A stretch of 23,516 bases of DNA from a virus. The stretch is taken from IMG/VR virus record IMGVR_UViG_3300042888_000063, positions 1 to 23,516 of that record; one strand, 5' to 3'. The notes under the pieces are model-generated. The model made no database searches and had not been told where the DNA came from. It saw only the letters and a program-made list of their open reading frames with translations. How positions within the stretch are numbered: position 1 is the stretch's first letter; each line of letters starts with the position of its first letter. This document shows positions 6,447-17,700 of this stretch, in pieces. Made by a program: the position numbers and the translations under genes.

Positions 6447-6938
6447 TTATCCCGCCCCATATATTGTAGCATTATACTTGGTCCCATTTACCTGAATTTC
6501 AACACGTACATTTTCGTCACTACCCAAATTGACAACATTGATGACTAGGTCTCCCGTAGCGCTATCAATATAGACAATGGCCCCATCTGGACCATTTCCG
6601 TTTTCTGGAACGTATTTTTCAAACTTTAAGGGGAAAGCATCAAATGTTGATTGAATTGTTCCTTGCATCGCAATCAGGTTTAGTGGGTTGTACTGAAAGA
6701 ATATGCTACTTAAGTTCCTGATTGGAGAGTACAGGATATCTTGTCCATTTACCATGTCTGATCTTGATAGGCTTAGTAACTCTATCCCACCGATATCTTC
6801 AAATATTAGATCACTCATTACCTCAATTGGCATTGGGGCAGTGCCAAAAAGAACTAGGTCTGGCGTTGGTATCTTGACAGCACTTTGAGATGCTGCGCTG
6901 CTGGATGCAGGTGTAGTTGGTGTTGCTTCTACTGCCAT
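6447..6938 (-). CDS. Minor tail protein, small tail-tip subunit
   Basis: The 163-residue product has a Ser/Thr/Ala/Pro-rich disordered N-terminus (1-22), then a hydrophobic beta region with 'L-Y-S-P-I-R-N-L-S-S-I-F' near the centre (about 69-80) and a C-terminal strand-rich module (110-163). I do not recognise a named family. Its place between the hub protein and the fibre-like protein, with one base between the hub stop and its ATG, marks it as a tail-tip component. A purine-rich GGGGGA stretch supplies the ribosome site. Confidence 0.72.
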   Translation of the reverse strand: MAVEATPTTPASSSAASQSAVKIPTPDLVLFGTAPMPIEVMSDLIFEDIGGIELLSLSRSDMVNGQDILYSPIRNLSSIFFQYNPLNLIAMQGTIQSTFDAFPLKFEKYVPENGNGPDGAIVYIDSATGDLVINVVNLGSDENVRVEIQVNGTKYNATIYGAG

Positions 6939-6939
6939 T

Positions 6940-9900
6940 TTATATTTCCCCCAAGTATACTGTCATGTCTGGACCTGATACAGATCTAGTGTAGTCTATG
7001 CTATATACAACGTATCTTTTATTTTTTGAGTCTAAGACATCAATATCGTTATCTAAGTAATCGATCTTTACAATATCTCCTAGTTGCATTGTTGGTAATG
7101 AAAAGATCTTAAGTCCAATAGAGTTTCTGGGCTTCATAATTCTTTGCGTTAGCCAAGACATAAGAGAGTTTGCTTCGTCTGAAGATTGAACATATGGAAC
7201 ATCTAAAGAAAAATCTTTATTACCATGAAGCATTCTGCTTAACTTGATTCCTTCATATTGCTTCTTTACTTTAAACGGAGATGACACAAGACTTGAGCCA
7301 GTAAACTGTGGATCAGAAAAATCACTGCCCTTATTAAAAAATTCATCGACTGTCAACTTATTAGCACTTTGCTGCGTAAAGGTTACGCCCTGTATTCTTA
7401 AATAATTTCCACTTGATGAGTCCAAACTGATTGCGGTATCTGTTGCATTAAATACCATAAACTCTGCCCCATATGACCCAGCCCTAAATCCAGATACTGA
7501 ATATGTTTTTAGTGAGTTAAAAGTTGGAGATAGTTTTGCGTATAGCGCTGGATAGGCCTTGTCATACTTAACGTTAAATGTTGCACACTCTCTCATAATT
7601 GTTCCAAACTCTTCAAAATATATATTATACTTTGGTGGCTGTGATGGATCAATGCCTGAAAGGTATGTGTTTTGAATCATACCGCTTAGAGCATATTTTT
7701 TAAATGATTCATGAACATCTACAGAGTCGTCTCCATATACAGACTGAACTGGTGTTTCAAGAATGTTGGAAGTGTTTTGACTATAGTTTGTTGTTAACGC
7801 ATATATATTTTCAAACATTATCTTTGATGAACCACGGGTAAATAAAGCCATGTTGTTGTATGTTGGTAGTGGAGATGCATCATCAACAGTCTTTATTAGT
7901 ACTCCGTTTATGTATAGGTAGAATCTTCTAATATTGCCAATGTCAATATATTCGACTGCAAGATCATAGACTGTTGGGTTTTGTTCAGATGCCATTCTGT
8001 ATTGGCCAGTAAACAATCCATTGTCTACAATTATGCTGCCCAAGCCTTCCCAAAGTTTGATCGGAACCGCTTTGTTGCTAGAAGAATCTTTTTTTATCTT
8101 ATAAAACATAATGTTGTTTACATTTGCTTTTGAATTAGAACTGATATTGTTTGATCCTAGTGCTATGATTTCAAAATAATATCCTACATTAGTTTCTGGG
8201 TTTAGCAAAACTGCAAGCCCTCCAGATCCTCCTGACACATTGATATTTTTATCTGGTGTAGTTCCTGGAACAACGTAGTATGTTGTATTTCCAACTGCTG
8301 ACTGTGAGTTAGATAGACCGCTTTCAACCTTTCCAATAATTCTCATTCTTGTTCCAAAGTGTTTGAACTTATCTGTTAGTGGTTTTTTAACATAAGATAA
8401 AAAGTTAATTGGTGATTCTTGTGCAGAAAAACTTGGGCCAGATAGGACAAAAGCAGAAGACTGAACAGTTCCAGTCTGAGTTGCTCGTATTGAGTTGATT
8501 GTTTTTTCATCTACAAATGTTGTTGATAAGAAGTTTTTAATTATATTAGTTCTTCCACTTTTCTGAGCAGTGGCAGAGTTAACTCCTGCTGCTGCAATTA
8601 CTCCCGTTGCTGTTCCGTAATTAGTTTTAAATAGATAGTCTGAATTCATGTCGCAACCTCTTACGTTGCTACTATTTAGCCAATGATCTGATATGGCTGC
8701 TTTATGCGAAACGACCTCAGTTCCAAACTGTCCACGTCCATGTTCTTCAACTTCGCCATTCTGTAATCTAAGAACACCCTGAAAAGTTTCATATTTTGGA
8801 ATAGAGTAAATCCTTACTCTTCCTGTTGGATAAAGTTTTCCATTAAATGATATTTTAGAAAAGTAATTAGCGTATTCTTGTGTGCTAGATATCCAAACAT
8901 TTCCTTGTCCCGATATGCTGTACTCTACAGCATCATACTTAATGATTTCTCCATTAGAGTAAAAATATCCATTGTACCTAGATATCCAGTAAACCCCTTC
9001 TCCAAAGTCAATAACATTATCAACAACTATATTATTTTTTACATACGGAACGGTGGCGGACAGGTTTGAATTTAAAGGTATTGCGCTAAGTGTATAGTCT
9101 GACTGGTTTGTTATTTGACCAGTAGATGTTTTTGTATTTTCTGTTCCAGTTACTTCCCACAAAAGAACGGGCTTGTATATCCACGTTTTATCAGAATCAA
9201 TTAGGCTTGCCTGCTTAATTGAGCCGTAGGTTTTTTGTATTGATCTTGTCTCGTAATTAAGAGATCCGTTATTATAAACTAAATTATTCTTTGAAGATAC
9301 ATCAATGATGTTTAGGTCTTTTGATAAAGTAAAATCAGAAACTCTTTCTGTTTCTGTTGGCATCATATAAGATTTACTCATACAGATAAAATTATTGTAT
9401 TCATCAAAAAACATTGCTGTCTGTGTAGATCTTGCAAGATCTTGTAAAATTTCTGCAATATTTTTATCTGGTGGAATAAAGAAGAATGGGATTATGAGAT
9501 CTACCTCTCCAGGAACTCTCTTGAATGCATAGTTTGAAAATCCAATGGCGTCTAGTAAAAATGATACTGCAGAACTAAGGCTGGCATCCCTAAATAGTGT
9601 TTGTGGCGCAGTGAGTGATTCAAAGTAAAAGAATAGGTCTCTAAGTTCTACAGTAAGTTTCTTGTTAGCAATTTCATATTTTGGGAAACCTTCACAATAC
9701 ATTGTCTTAATTGGCACCATGTAATCATAGCCATTCAAATTTACAGTTACATCATAAATCTTAAATTGTATATGGTTGGTAATATATTTAGAAATAATGC
9801 TGCTTGTATTGTTAGCACTAAAAGCATCATCAAAATCAAATAAGGCCAGTGTGCCTGTTGAGGCTAACAGTTGACCAACTGGCAATCCACTTGACCCTAA

Positions 9901-11160
9901 ATCTGAGGCACTCTTCTTTAAGTTTAGAGTAGTAACCTTGTCTGAAACATTTACAGATAGTCTTGGAGATAATTCAATAAGATCTAGTGTTGCTCCAACT
10001 TTATTCATTGTTTGTGCAACAATCCTTAGTCCACCAATGTAGTCAAACTCACGGTACTTATATCCGCTATTTGTTGTGGTTGTAAATTTGATTGGAGAAG
10101 TAGTATCTGTAACAAAGTTTGTAAGCCTATCAACAGAGTCTTCCTCTAGGTACCAACCATACTCTGGAACAAATGTCTCTCTGTTTCCATTAATAAATAT
10201 AACGTAATAGCCAATATCAGTATCTGACTGCTTTATAAAATAAGAATATCCATTTACTGACTCGTCTGGCAAGAAGTCTTCAGAGGTATACGTTTCTGCA
10301 TAAATAAAGATATCTCTATATTTCTTAGGTATCTTTAATCCATAGGCTAACTCAACGTAACCGTCTGTCTTTATTACTGGGGTTCCGTCTTGTCTTAAAG
10401 ATGTTTCTGTAAATGATACTAGGTCTATCCAGGTATTATTTTTTAGCCCCTGAATTTTCCACCTCAGTGGAACGCTTTTATTAGCATCACCGTATAATGG
10501 ATCAGAATATGTTCCTGTTGAATTTGAAAATGGCCCAAGGTCAACGTTGCCAGAGTGCGTTTGTAATTTAACGACTACACGGTTTGCTGGAACCTCTTCT
10601 TCATAAACAATATATGGTGCTGAATCATTAATTGCATACTGTCCACCAGATGACAGAAAAGAAATTCCGTGCTCAGCATTTCCTTCGGTCCTTAAAGAAG
10701 TCCAGTATTTGAATTTATCATTTTTATCAGGCATATAATATCTCGGTCTACGTGCCATGTTTATATTTTGGCTATGAAGATATCTCCCAGGTAGGTATGA
10801 CGCTTTGTTAATCCCAGATCGTGGCCTAAACTGTTGGAAGCAAGACTCTAAAGAGTAGATCATTTTTAATTTATCTTTTGCTCTTGTTAGTGTAGTTGGA
10901 AGATTGTTATCCGTGTACCCACCATCAACAGTTATGTCTGAATCTGTTGCGCCTGTATAATGATTGCCAGCGTCGTTAATGTCAAAAGAAGATACAATGT
11001 TGTTATATGTAGATGTTTGATCAGTTGGTCTGTATCTGTAGTTTCCTATTTGCTTAATGTTTGTTGGAATGTTAAGGTTCCACTCTGCAATAACTAAAGA
11101 GTTTGTTTGAACTACAGAAGAAGACAGTAGATGCTGGTTTAGTTCTGCATTGTTAAACAT
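6940..11160 (-). CDS. Large tail-tip hub protein (Tal-like) with LamG-like insertion
   Basis: The 1406-residue protein is probably the baseplate hub or tip of the tail. The far C-terminus (about 1340-1406) has 'L-P-T-M-Q-L-G-D-I-V-K-I-D-Y' and a final 'S-I-D-Y-T-R-S-V-S-G-P-D-M' strand, typical of phage hub proteins. A helix-rich segment (about 567-595, L-Q-D-L-A-R-S-T-Q) lies in the middle. Residues about 935-1115 have the strand pattern of a laminin-G or ConA-like sandwich ('V-G-Y-Y-F-E-I-I', 'R-F-Y-L-Y-I-N-G-V-L-I'), a likely sugar-binding element. I chose the ATG at 11160 because GGAAGAGG stands just upstream and it forms TAATG with the previous stop. A TTG at 11193 would add 11 residues but lacks a ribosome site. 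No peptidase or lysozyme motif is evident. Confidence 0.85.
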   Translation of the reverse strand: MFNNAELNQHLLSSSVVQTNSLVIAEWNLNIPTNIKQIGNYRYRPTDQTSTYNNIVSSFDINDAGNHYTGATDSDITVDGGYTDNNLPTTLTRAKDKLKMIYSLESCFQQFRPRSGINKASYLPGRYLHSQNINMARRPRYYMPDKNDKFKYWTSLRTEGNAEHGISFLSSGGQYAINDSAPYIVYEEEVPANRVVVKLQTHSGNVDLGPFSNSTGTYSDPLYGDANKSVPLRWKIQGLKNNTWIDLVSFTETSLRQDGTPVIKTDGYVELAYGLKIPKKYRDIFIYAETYTSEDFLPDESVNGYSYFIKQSDTDIGYYVIFINGNRETFVPEYGWYLEEDSVDRLTNFVTDTTSPIKFTTTTNSGYKYREFDYIGGLRIVAQTMNKVGATLDLIELSPRLSVNVSDKVTTLNLKKSASDLGSSGLPVGQLLASTGTLALFDFDDAFSANNTSSIISKYITNHIQFKIYDVTVNLNGYDYMVPIKTMYCEGFPKYEIANKKLTVELRDLFFYFESLTAPQTLFRDASLSSAVSFLLDAIGFSNYAFKRVPGEVDLIIPFFFIPPDKNIAEILQDLARSTQTAMFFDEYNNFICMSKSYMMPTETERVSDFTLSKDLNIIDVSSKNNLVYNNGSLNYETRSIQKTYGSIKQASLIDSDKTWIYKPVLLWEVTGTENTKTSTGQITNQSDYTLSAIPLNSNLSATVPYVKNNIVVDNVIDFGEGVYWISRYNGYFYSNGEIIKYDAVEYSISGQGNVWISSTQEYANYFSKISFNGKLYPTGRVRIYSIPKYETFQGVLRLQNGEVEEHGRGQFGTEVVSHKAAISDHWLNSSNVRGCDMNSDYLFKTNYGTATGVIAAAGVNSATAQKSGRTNIIKNFLSTTFVDEKTINSIRATQTGTVQSSAFVLSGPSFSAQESPINFLSYVKKPLTDKFKHFGTRMRIIGKVESGLSNSQSAVGNTTYYVVPGTTPDKNINVSGGSGGLAVLLNPETNVGYYFEIIALGSNNISSNSKANVNNIMFYKIKKDSSSNKAVPIKLWEGLGSIIVDNGLFTGQYRMASEQNPTVYDLAVEYIDIGNIRRFYLYINGVLIKTVDDASPLPTYNNMALFTRGSSKIMFENIYALTTNYSQNTSNILETPVQSVYGDDSVDVHESFKKYALSGMIQNTYLSGIDPSQPPKYNIYFEEFGTIMRECATFNVKYDKAYPALYAKLSPTFNSLKTYSVSGFRAGSYGAEFMVFNATDTAISLDSSSGNYLRIQGVTFTQQSANKLTVDEFFNKGSDFSDPQFTGSSLVSSPFKVKKQYEGIKLSRMLHGNKDFSLDVPYVQSSDEANSLMSWLTQRIMKPRNSIGLKIFSLPTMQLGDIVKIDYLDNDIDVLDSKNKRYVVYSIDYTRSVSGPDMTVYLGEI

Positions 11161-11780
11161 TACGCCTCTTCCAGGGTTACCGTAATATCCCAAAAATCAT
11201 GTAGTGTTTGTCCACGTTTTCCAACCTTATAATTAAAGTTTGAGATATACACTTCAACGATATCGTTGTATTGCTGCAAGTGCATTTTAGCCTCTGAGTC
11301 AGATCCAAACGTATTGTATTTGTCGTAAGACAAAAACATCCAAAAAGAACCTTTATGGTTTTCATACCAGTCTAACAGTTCTACTCCACCTGCTCCACCA
11401 TCTACAGTAAACCCAATGCCAGCGCTAGTCTTTTTTCCCATTACGGAAAACTCTGGGGCATCTGAAAATGCTCTTGATGGAAGTCCTGTCCACGAGACAG
11501 TAAACTTATTCTTGTCTGCAATATGATAAGATCTTGATTTACCATTTACAGTTCTTTCACGCTTCTCAATTCTTTCTGTTGATATATCAATAGGGGCTCT
11601 TCCGTGATCTGATAGCACAATGAATTGATTGACTAAGGTATCTGTTGTTGCTGTTGCACCCTTTTCTAATCCGTTTGGCACGTACAGTCCATTGTCTAAC
11701 TTCCCCGAATTTTCAGACCAAAGCAACGCTTGGGGCCTTCCCCACTTTTTGCGTCCTGACATATACGATGCGGTTGCCAT
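11160..11780 (-). CDS. Distal tail (Dit-like) / minor tail protein
   Basis: The 206-residue protein follows the tape measure gene, the usual place of the distal tail protein that joins the tube to the hub. The sequence has 'I-D-I-S-T-E-R-I-E-K-R-E-R-T' (about 64-77), 'F-T-V-S-W-T-G-L-P-S-R-A-F' (about 92-104) and a closing segment with D-I-V-E-V-Y-I-S-N-F, all beta-strand-like. The ATG forms TAATG with the tape measure stop, and an AGGAG lies about 11 bases upstream. The Dit assignment is from position and strand pattern, not from a diagnostic motif. Confidence 0.75.
   Translation of the reverse strand: MATASYMSGRKKWGRPQALLWSENSGKLDNGLYVPNGLEKGATATTDTLVNQFIVLSDHGRAPIDISTERIEKRERTVNGKSRSYHIADKNKFTVSWTGLPSRAFSDAPEFSVMGKKTSAGIGFTVDGGAGGVELLDWYENHKGSFWMFLSYDKYNTFGSDSEAKMHLQQYNDIVEVYISNFNYKVGKRGQTLHDFWDITVTLEEA
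11165..11172 (-). promoter_or_regulatory. Shine-Dalgarno GGAAGAGG that fixes the hub start
   Basis: GGAAGAGG ends four bases before the ATG at 11160, inside the last codons of the distal tail gene. The alternative TTG at 11193 has only T-rich sequence before it. This decides the shorter start. Confidence 0.6.
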
Positions 11781-14700
11781 TATAGTCTGTTGCTCCTAAT
11801 TCGTTGATTGTCTACTTGCCTAATTTGTTCAATGATTGTCTGGGCTATATCGTTTGGATTTGCATCAGACTTAACATTAACGCTTAGGTTATAATTATAC
11901 ACTGAGCCAAGGTCTGTATTGCCAGTATTTATAGACCTAAGTTTATCTACTCCAAAGTTATCTACCGCAAACTTACTTACAACAAACTCTCCAGGACTTA
12001 ACATTGCAGGAATTGTATCAGTTCCAATTGGAATCATATTAAATCCACCCTGTGCAAAGTATCTTGGAACCATTCCGCCCGAAGCCATAGCATATGGAGC
12101 CCACTTTCCTCCTGCTGTCTTGCTTGTATTTGCACTTCCTGTATTTGAGTCTGCAGTTCCTCCATCTGACTTACCACCAGTCTTTGCAGCAACTGCAACA
12201 GTTGTTACATAGTTGGTGATATAGTTTGTAATATTGTGAATTTCGTCATACACATGCTTTGTGTATAGACTCTTAGGAATCTTATTCATAGTGTCAAGAA
12301 CTGAAGCCCAACTATTTTTATTGTTTAGCGCTGAATCTGCTGCTGCCTCCATAGCAACTGCATAGGCTTCGGATAGTGGCTCGCCTTCTTCCATCTTTGC
12401 AACTATCTCTTCCCACATTTCAAGTGTGTGCCCAGAACTATCATCTAAAGCCATGATCTGATCTACAACTGCTTGAGCAGATATTTCCTCTAAAGCAAGT
12501 TGTGCATCCTGTTGCATTAATGTATCAAGAATAGTTTTTTGATCAGCAAGTTGAGTTTGTATTGTTGCGTTTATTGTATCAAAGTCAGATTGTAGTTTTT
12601 CGGCTGCTGCGACTTGGGCTTCTTGATATACGACTATCTGAGCCTGCGCTTCTTCTATTGCCTTCTCTGCAGCAAGCCTTGCTGGATCTGTTTCTAACTT
12701 GAAGAGTTCTTGAGAAATTTGGTACTGTCTTTCTTGTAACTGCTCTTGACTTTGTCCAGAATCATTTTTTAGATTTTTTATCTCATTGTTGCGTGACTGA
12801 TCCATTGCAGATGAAACTCCGCCTGCGTAATTGGACGCATCTGCTGCTCTCATATCCTGAGCAGCCTTTGCTGCTGCTGCTATATCTCCAGATGACAATG
12901 CGTCTGCTAAGCCCAACTGTTGCTGTTGTTGGCGAATAATATTTTCATTAATACGCTGTACGTTTGCAAGGGCTTCGGCTTGAGCGTCATACTTCTTATT
13001 AATCTCATCAGCAGAGTGAGCCATAATCGATAAGTCGTTTGAAATTTTATTAGACTCGACACCAAGAGCCTTTGCTGGATCTTCAAAATTCTTCTTAATG
13101 AAGTCTTGCTTTGTTTTAATGATTGACTCTTGTGACTTAATTAGACTTTCATACTTTTTAGCGTTTGTCTCTAAGTCTTTAGAAAGTTTATTTTGGGCAG
13201 TTGTAAGTTGTGATTCAAGGGCTGTAGTCTTTGCTGTTGCAACGCCAATTGCTTGTGCTAGTGATGCACGTTGCTTTTGAATACTTGCCAATGACTTGCC
13301 CATCATTCCTGCAGATGGGTCTACACCATTCTTTACCGCTGCCTGGTATCCTGCTTCTCCAACATTCCAAGAAGCCTTTCCACCAAGAGCAGTGTTGTCT
13401 GATGTCTGAGCCTTGCGTAATTCGTTTATTGACATGTTAGAGTATGCAGTTTTTCTAACATTCATAATCTTTTGTGCAGCCTCAAGACCCTTTGTAGCCT
13501 TGCCCTTTAAATCAGAATTTGCATATTCAAGTGCAATCTTAATTGTTGAATTTGCTTGAACTGCCTCTAAGCCCTTCGCAATGGCCTCAACTTGCTCCTT
13601 GGCTTTTTCTGCATCTGTTCCATAAGTTTCCATTGCTGCGATGGCGCCTGCAAGAGATTTTGGATCTGAGATTAATGAGTTTAATGCCTTTGGAGACATG
13701 GCTGGGCCATTCTTAGCAAAGAATTCTAGTACTGCTGGAATCTTTGTATTATTACTTTGTTCTTCAATAGCAGTCTTTCCAACATTAATTAATTCATTAA
13801 TCTTTTCTCGTGCAACTCTTTGCTTTTCTAGTGCAATGTTTGTTGCTAACTCTTTGTCTGTAATCTTGCCTGTGGCAATAACTGTTGTCATTGCTTCATC
13901 TGAAAGTACCTGCTGAATTTCAGAGTTAGACATTCCAAGCGCAGCCAACTTCTTTGTTACAATTTCTTGTTCATTTAAATTCTTAAGAACTGCTTTTTGT
14001 GCAACAATAAAATCTCCAGTAATTGCTTTATTGAGTCCAGCCTCTACCTGTTGTGCATTCTTGCTAAATACAACATCTCCAACTTTTCCATCCTTAATGA
14101 CCTTACCAGTAAATGGATCAATAGCCTTGCCTTTATTTTTCCCAGTTCCAGCCTTGGCGGTACGCATAAACTTTGCTTGCTCTTTTGGATCAAGACCCAT
14201 AATGAAGTCCATGTACTGAGAGTTCTTGCCCTTATCCTGCATTTGTTCTTTAATGCCCTTGTATGCATCTCCAATACCGCCCTTCTTTGCTGCTAGAAGT
14301 GCTTTATTTAAAGCCTTAATTCCACCCTCTGCATTTATAGATGCAAGGCGAACCTCTTTAAGTCTCTTTAGTAAATCTGCATATGGGTCTGCTGGCTTTG
14401 TGCCTGATCCAGTGTCTGTAGCCTTGCCTGCTGCCTTTGATGCAACAACTGGATCTACTCCATATTTTGCTACGACCATTGCGTTTGCAGTCTTTGCTGC
14501 TGCTGCTGGATCATTAAGTGTTCCCGATGTAAGGGTATTAAATTTTGTAGTATAGGCTGTTGTATATTCTTTTGAACCTTTTGCTCCAAAGCCAAGTGCT
14601 TCTTGTTCTGCAAGTTTTGCAGCCCATGCTCTGCGAGCATCTTCGTTTTCAAAACTAATTAGAGTATTGTGTAATGCTGTATAGGTCTGTATTGCTTCTT

Positions 14701-17700
14701 TTTGAACTGGATCTTTAAGATTACTAAAGTATGTCCAGTTATCAATAATTCCCTGCATATTTGTACCAGTGTCTTTGCCAAAATCAATAATGGCTTGCTT
14801 TTCAATTGGACTCTTCATTGCTTCAATTAGATCAAGTTTTGCAGCAAGTTTTTCTAATCCTGGAAGACCTACTGTATCAATGTAGGCACTCATGTCTATT
14901 TCTAATCCATCTGATGCGCTAAGAAGTGCCAAAGCCTTACCAACTCTATCAAACTCTGCTGGACTCTTTCTGACCATATTAACAACAATGTTTTGTGCTG
15001 TTGTCTTGTTTTTCATTCCAGAAAGAAGTGATGTTAGTTCTGCTACCTTTGTAGCACCTTGTTTTTTAATTCCCACATTTAAAGCAACATCCATACTTGC
15101 AAGGTTGCCATTAAATATCTTCATCATTGTTTCCACTTGTTGAGGATTCATTTGACCAGAAGCCATAAGCATTTGAATCTTTCCTTCAAACACCCTTCCT
15201 GCTGCAACGCTTCCAAATGATTTGTCTTCATCGGCACGTGCGCCAAGATTAAGAACTCTTTGTGCAGATGCCTCATATGCTGTTCCTTTGTACTTAGCCT
15301 TTACATCAGCCTTGCTAGCATCAAAGAATGCATCTTCTTTTGCAGTGCCTGTATAATCTCCAATTATTTCATCTCTTAAATATCCTTCTTGTCTTAATAC
15401 CTGGGCAGCAACAAGCCTGTTCATCTTTTCCATTCCAGCAATCTGCTGATCTTGAACTGCCTTAATCTGATTATCTAATTCTAATTGTCTTTCTTTGTTG
15501 GTTGTTGCAGCACGTTGTGCTGTCAAAGACTTTACCTGGTCTTCATAGTATCTTGCCATTCCGTCGGCTTGCATCTGTGCCATTTCAATCGCATTAGCAC
15601 CAGAGGCAGCAAGTTGTGCTGCTTCAGTTCTACCGCTATTGCCTTTTGCTAAAGCCTCATTTAGTCCTTGGACTACCTGGTCTGATCTTCCTCCAGCAAC
15701 TACTGCAAGTCTTGTTCTTACTGTTAATGGATCTCTTGTTAAGTCTTCTCCATTTGCACCGATAAGATTTCTTAGTTGTCCATCAACCTTCATAGATATG
15801 CTAGAGTCTTTTAGGTTAACTCCAAGTTGGTAGGCTGTTTGACTTGCAAGGTCTGCGCTCATAGTTCCATCAGCAACTGCTGCTGCTAATTGCATTGCAA
15901 ACTGCTGGGCTGCTACTTCAGAACCATTCTCATTTGCGTTCTTTGTGTATGTTGCTGTCAACTCTTTACCAGTTGCGGACCCCATAAACTTCTCGCCTTC
16001 CATGGTTCCCTTACGTGCTGCCTCATTATATCCAGAAAGAAGTCCATCGCCTCTTCTCTTGTTCATAATTTCAGATGCACCAACAAGACCAGTTTCTTGG
16101 CCAATCTTTTTCATTAGATCAGATGTAGCAGATGTTGCTGTTACAAATTTTGCAGTTGCTATTGCTGCGCCTTCAAAATGTTTATTAAGTAAGTATGCTC
16201 CGCCACCAACGGCTGCAAGACCTGCAACAGCCCAACCTACTGGACCCATTCCTGCTAGTGCTGGGGCAATAGATGCAACTGTAGATGCTGCTCCAAGTGC
16301 TCCTGTTACTGCTGGTGGTGCCCCCATGGTGCCTGCGACCATAGTAGCCATTCCTAGGCCTCCAGCAGCCTTGCCAGAGAACTTTCCAACCTTTTCTCTA
16401 CGCATGCCACGCTTCATCTTATTGTATGTCTTCTTGTCCATTGGGTCGCCTGTACCTGGATCAATAAATACTTTTCCATCTTCACGAGCATATCCAGAGG
16501 CTTCTTTGAGCGCTTGTTCTTTTGTAAGTCTGTTATCAAGATTTTGTGACTGTGAAGCAGAAGAACTAATCTTTGCACGAAGTGCAGCAAGTTCTCTTTC
16601 TTTCTCTGCAAGAATTTCACGATCTTTCTTTGAAATTTGATCTGCAAGCATAGAAGATGTTTGCTGTGCATTTGCTGTTTGATCTGCTGCATTTGCAATT
16701 TGTTGTGAACTATTTGCTGTTGCTTCAGCAAGATCTGACGCTGTTACTATGTTATCTTGATGTCTTCTCTGTGCCTCTAGTGAATCCCCAGTTGCCTTAG
16801 ATAGTTTATCTACCTCTAGTGTTAGCGTTGCAGATGATTTATCAATTCTGTCAGAACTGGATCCAGAGGATATTGAACCCTTACCTGATCTTCTTCTCCT
16901 ATCAAGAGATTTAAGAACCTGTCTTTGGTCTCTCATATCTGGGGTATCTATATCATCATAAAATTCTTTATTATCAGTGTCAATCTTGGCAGCATTCTTT
17001 AGTTTATCTGACTGTGCTGATACATCCTTAGTTTTTGATGCTAGCCCTTGACTTAGTCCATCTCCAATATCTTGTCCAAGTTTTTTAGTTCTCTTTGATG
17101 GCGATGCTGTCTTTGCAATCTCTTTTTCTGCTCTTGTCAAATCTTTATCTAATGCATCGCTAATTTCTGTTGAAGCCTTTACAAATTCTGGATTTCTTTT
17201 CCTGTATGGCTTTACACTTGATGAAGCACCAAGTTCTGATCTTAGGGCTGTTTCTTTGGCTGCTAAAGATATTCTTTGACCTTCTGAGCCACGATTCTCT
17301 GCACCGCCAAAAGTACCAACAACTGAAGTTGATTTGGCATCAGCAATTGCCTGCTTCATCATTCCACTGACGGAATCCCCAAGTTGAGATTGTGCTTGCT
17401 CTACTGCTGCGTAAAATTCTGGATCATTAACAAACTCTGTTGGAATCTTTGAAACTTCGCTTGAAATTCTGCCTGCAAACACCTGCATATCTGCATGCAT
17501 TTGAGATGCAATTGCAGGATCATTAAGTGCTTCTTGCAATGACATCCCCATAGACCTTGCATACTGATCATACATCGGGGCCATTGTAATTGACATATCT
17601 TCGCCACTAAACCTAGAGGCAAGATCTGTAGGAGACATCTGTCCCTTATTTGCTTTTTCTGGAAGCATGAATCCAAAATTGCTAAACTGTCTAACATATC

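Noticed and set aside
6471-6476. TATAAT near the end of the 163-residue tail gene, about 27 bases before the next start.
   Set aside because: It has no extended -10 or -35 and reads as the codons for a Lys-Tyr-Asn stretch. A weak promoter is not excluded.
6940-11193. A TTG start at 11193 for the hub protein.
   Set aside because: No ribosome site precedes it. The ATG at 11160 has GGAAGAGG and forms the TAATG junction used elsewhere.
15945-16640. A 231-codon plus-strand open frame opposite the tape measure gene.
   Set aside because: It mirrors the Ala/Ser-rich codons of the tape measure gene, has no ribosome site or promoter and reads as biased low-complexity sequence. All other genes are on the minus strand.
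12480-16900. Repeated gctgctgc-type runs that look like short tandem repeats.
   Set aside because: They reflect Ala-rich helices of the tape measure protein and do not form a regular repeat array or CRISPR.
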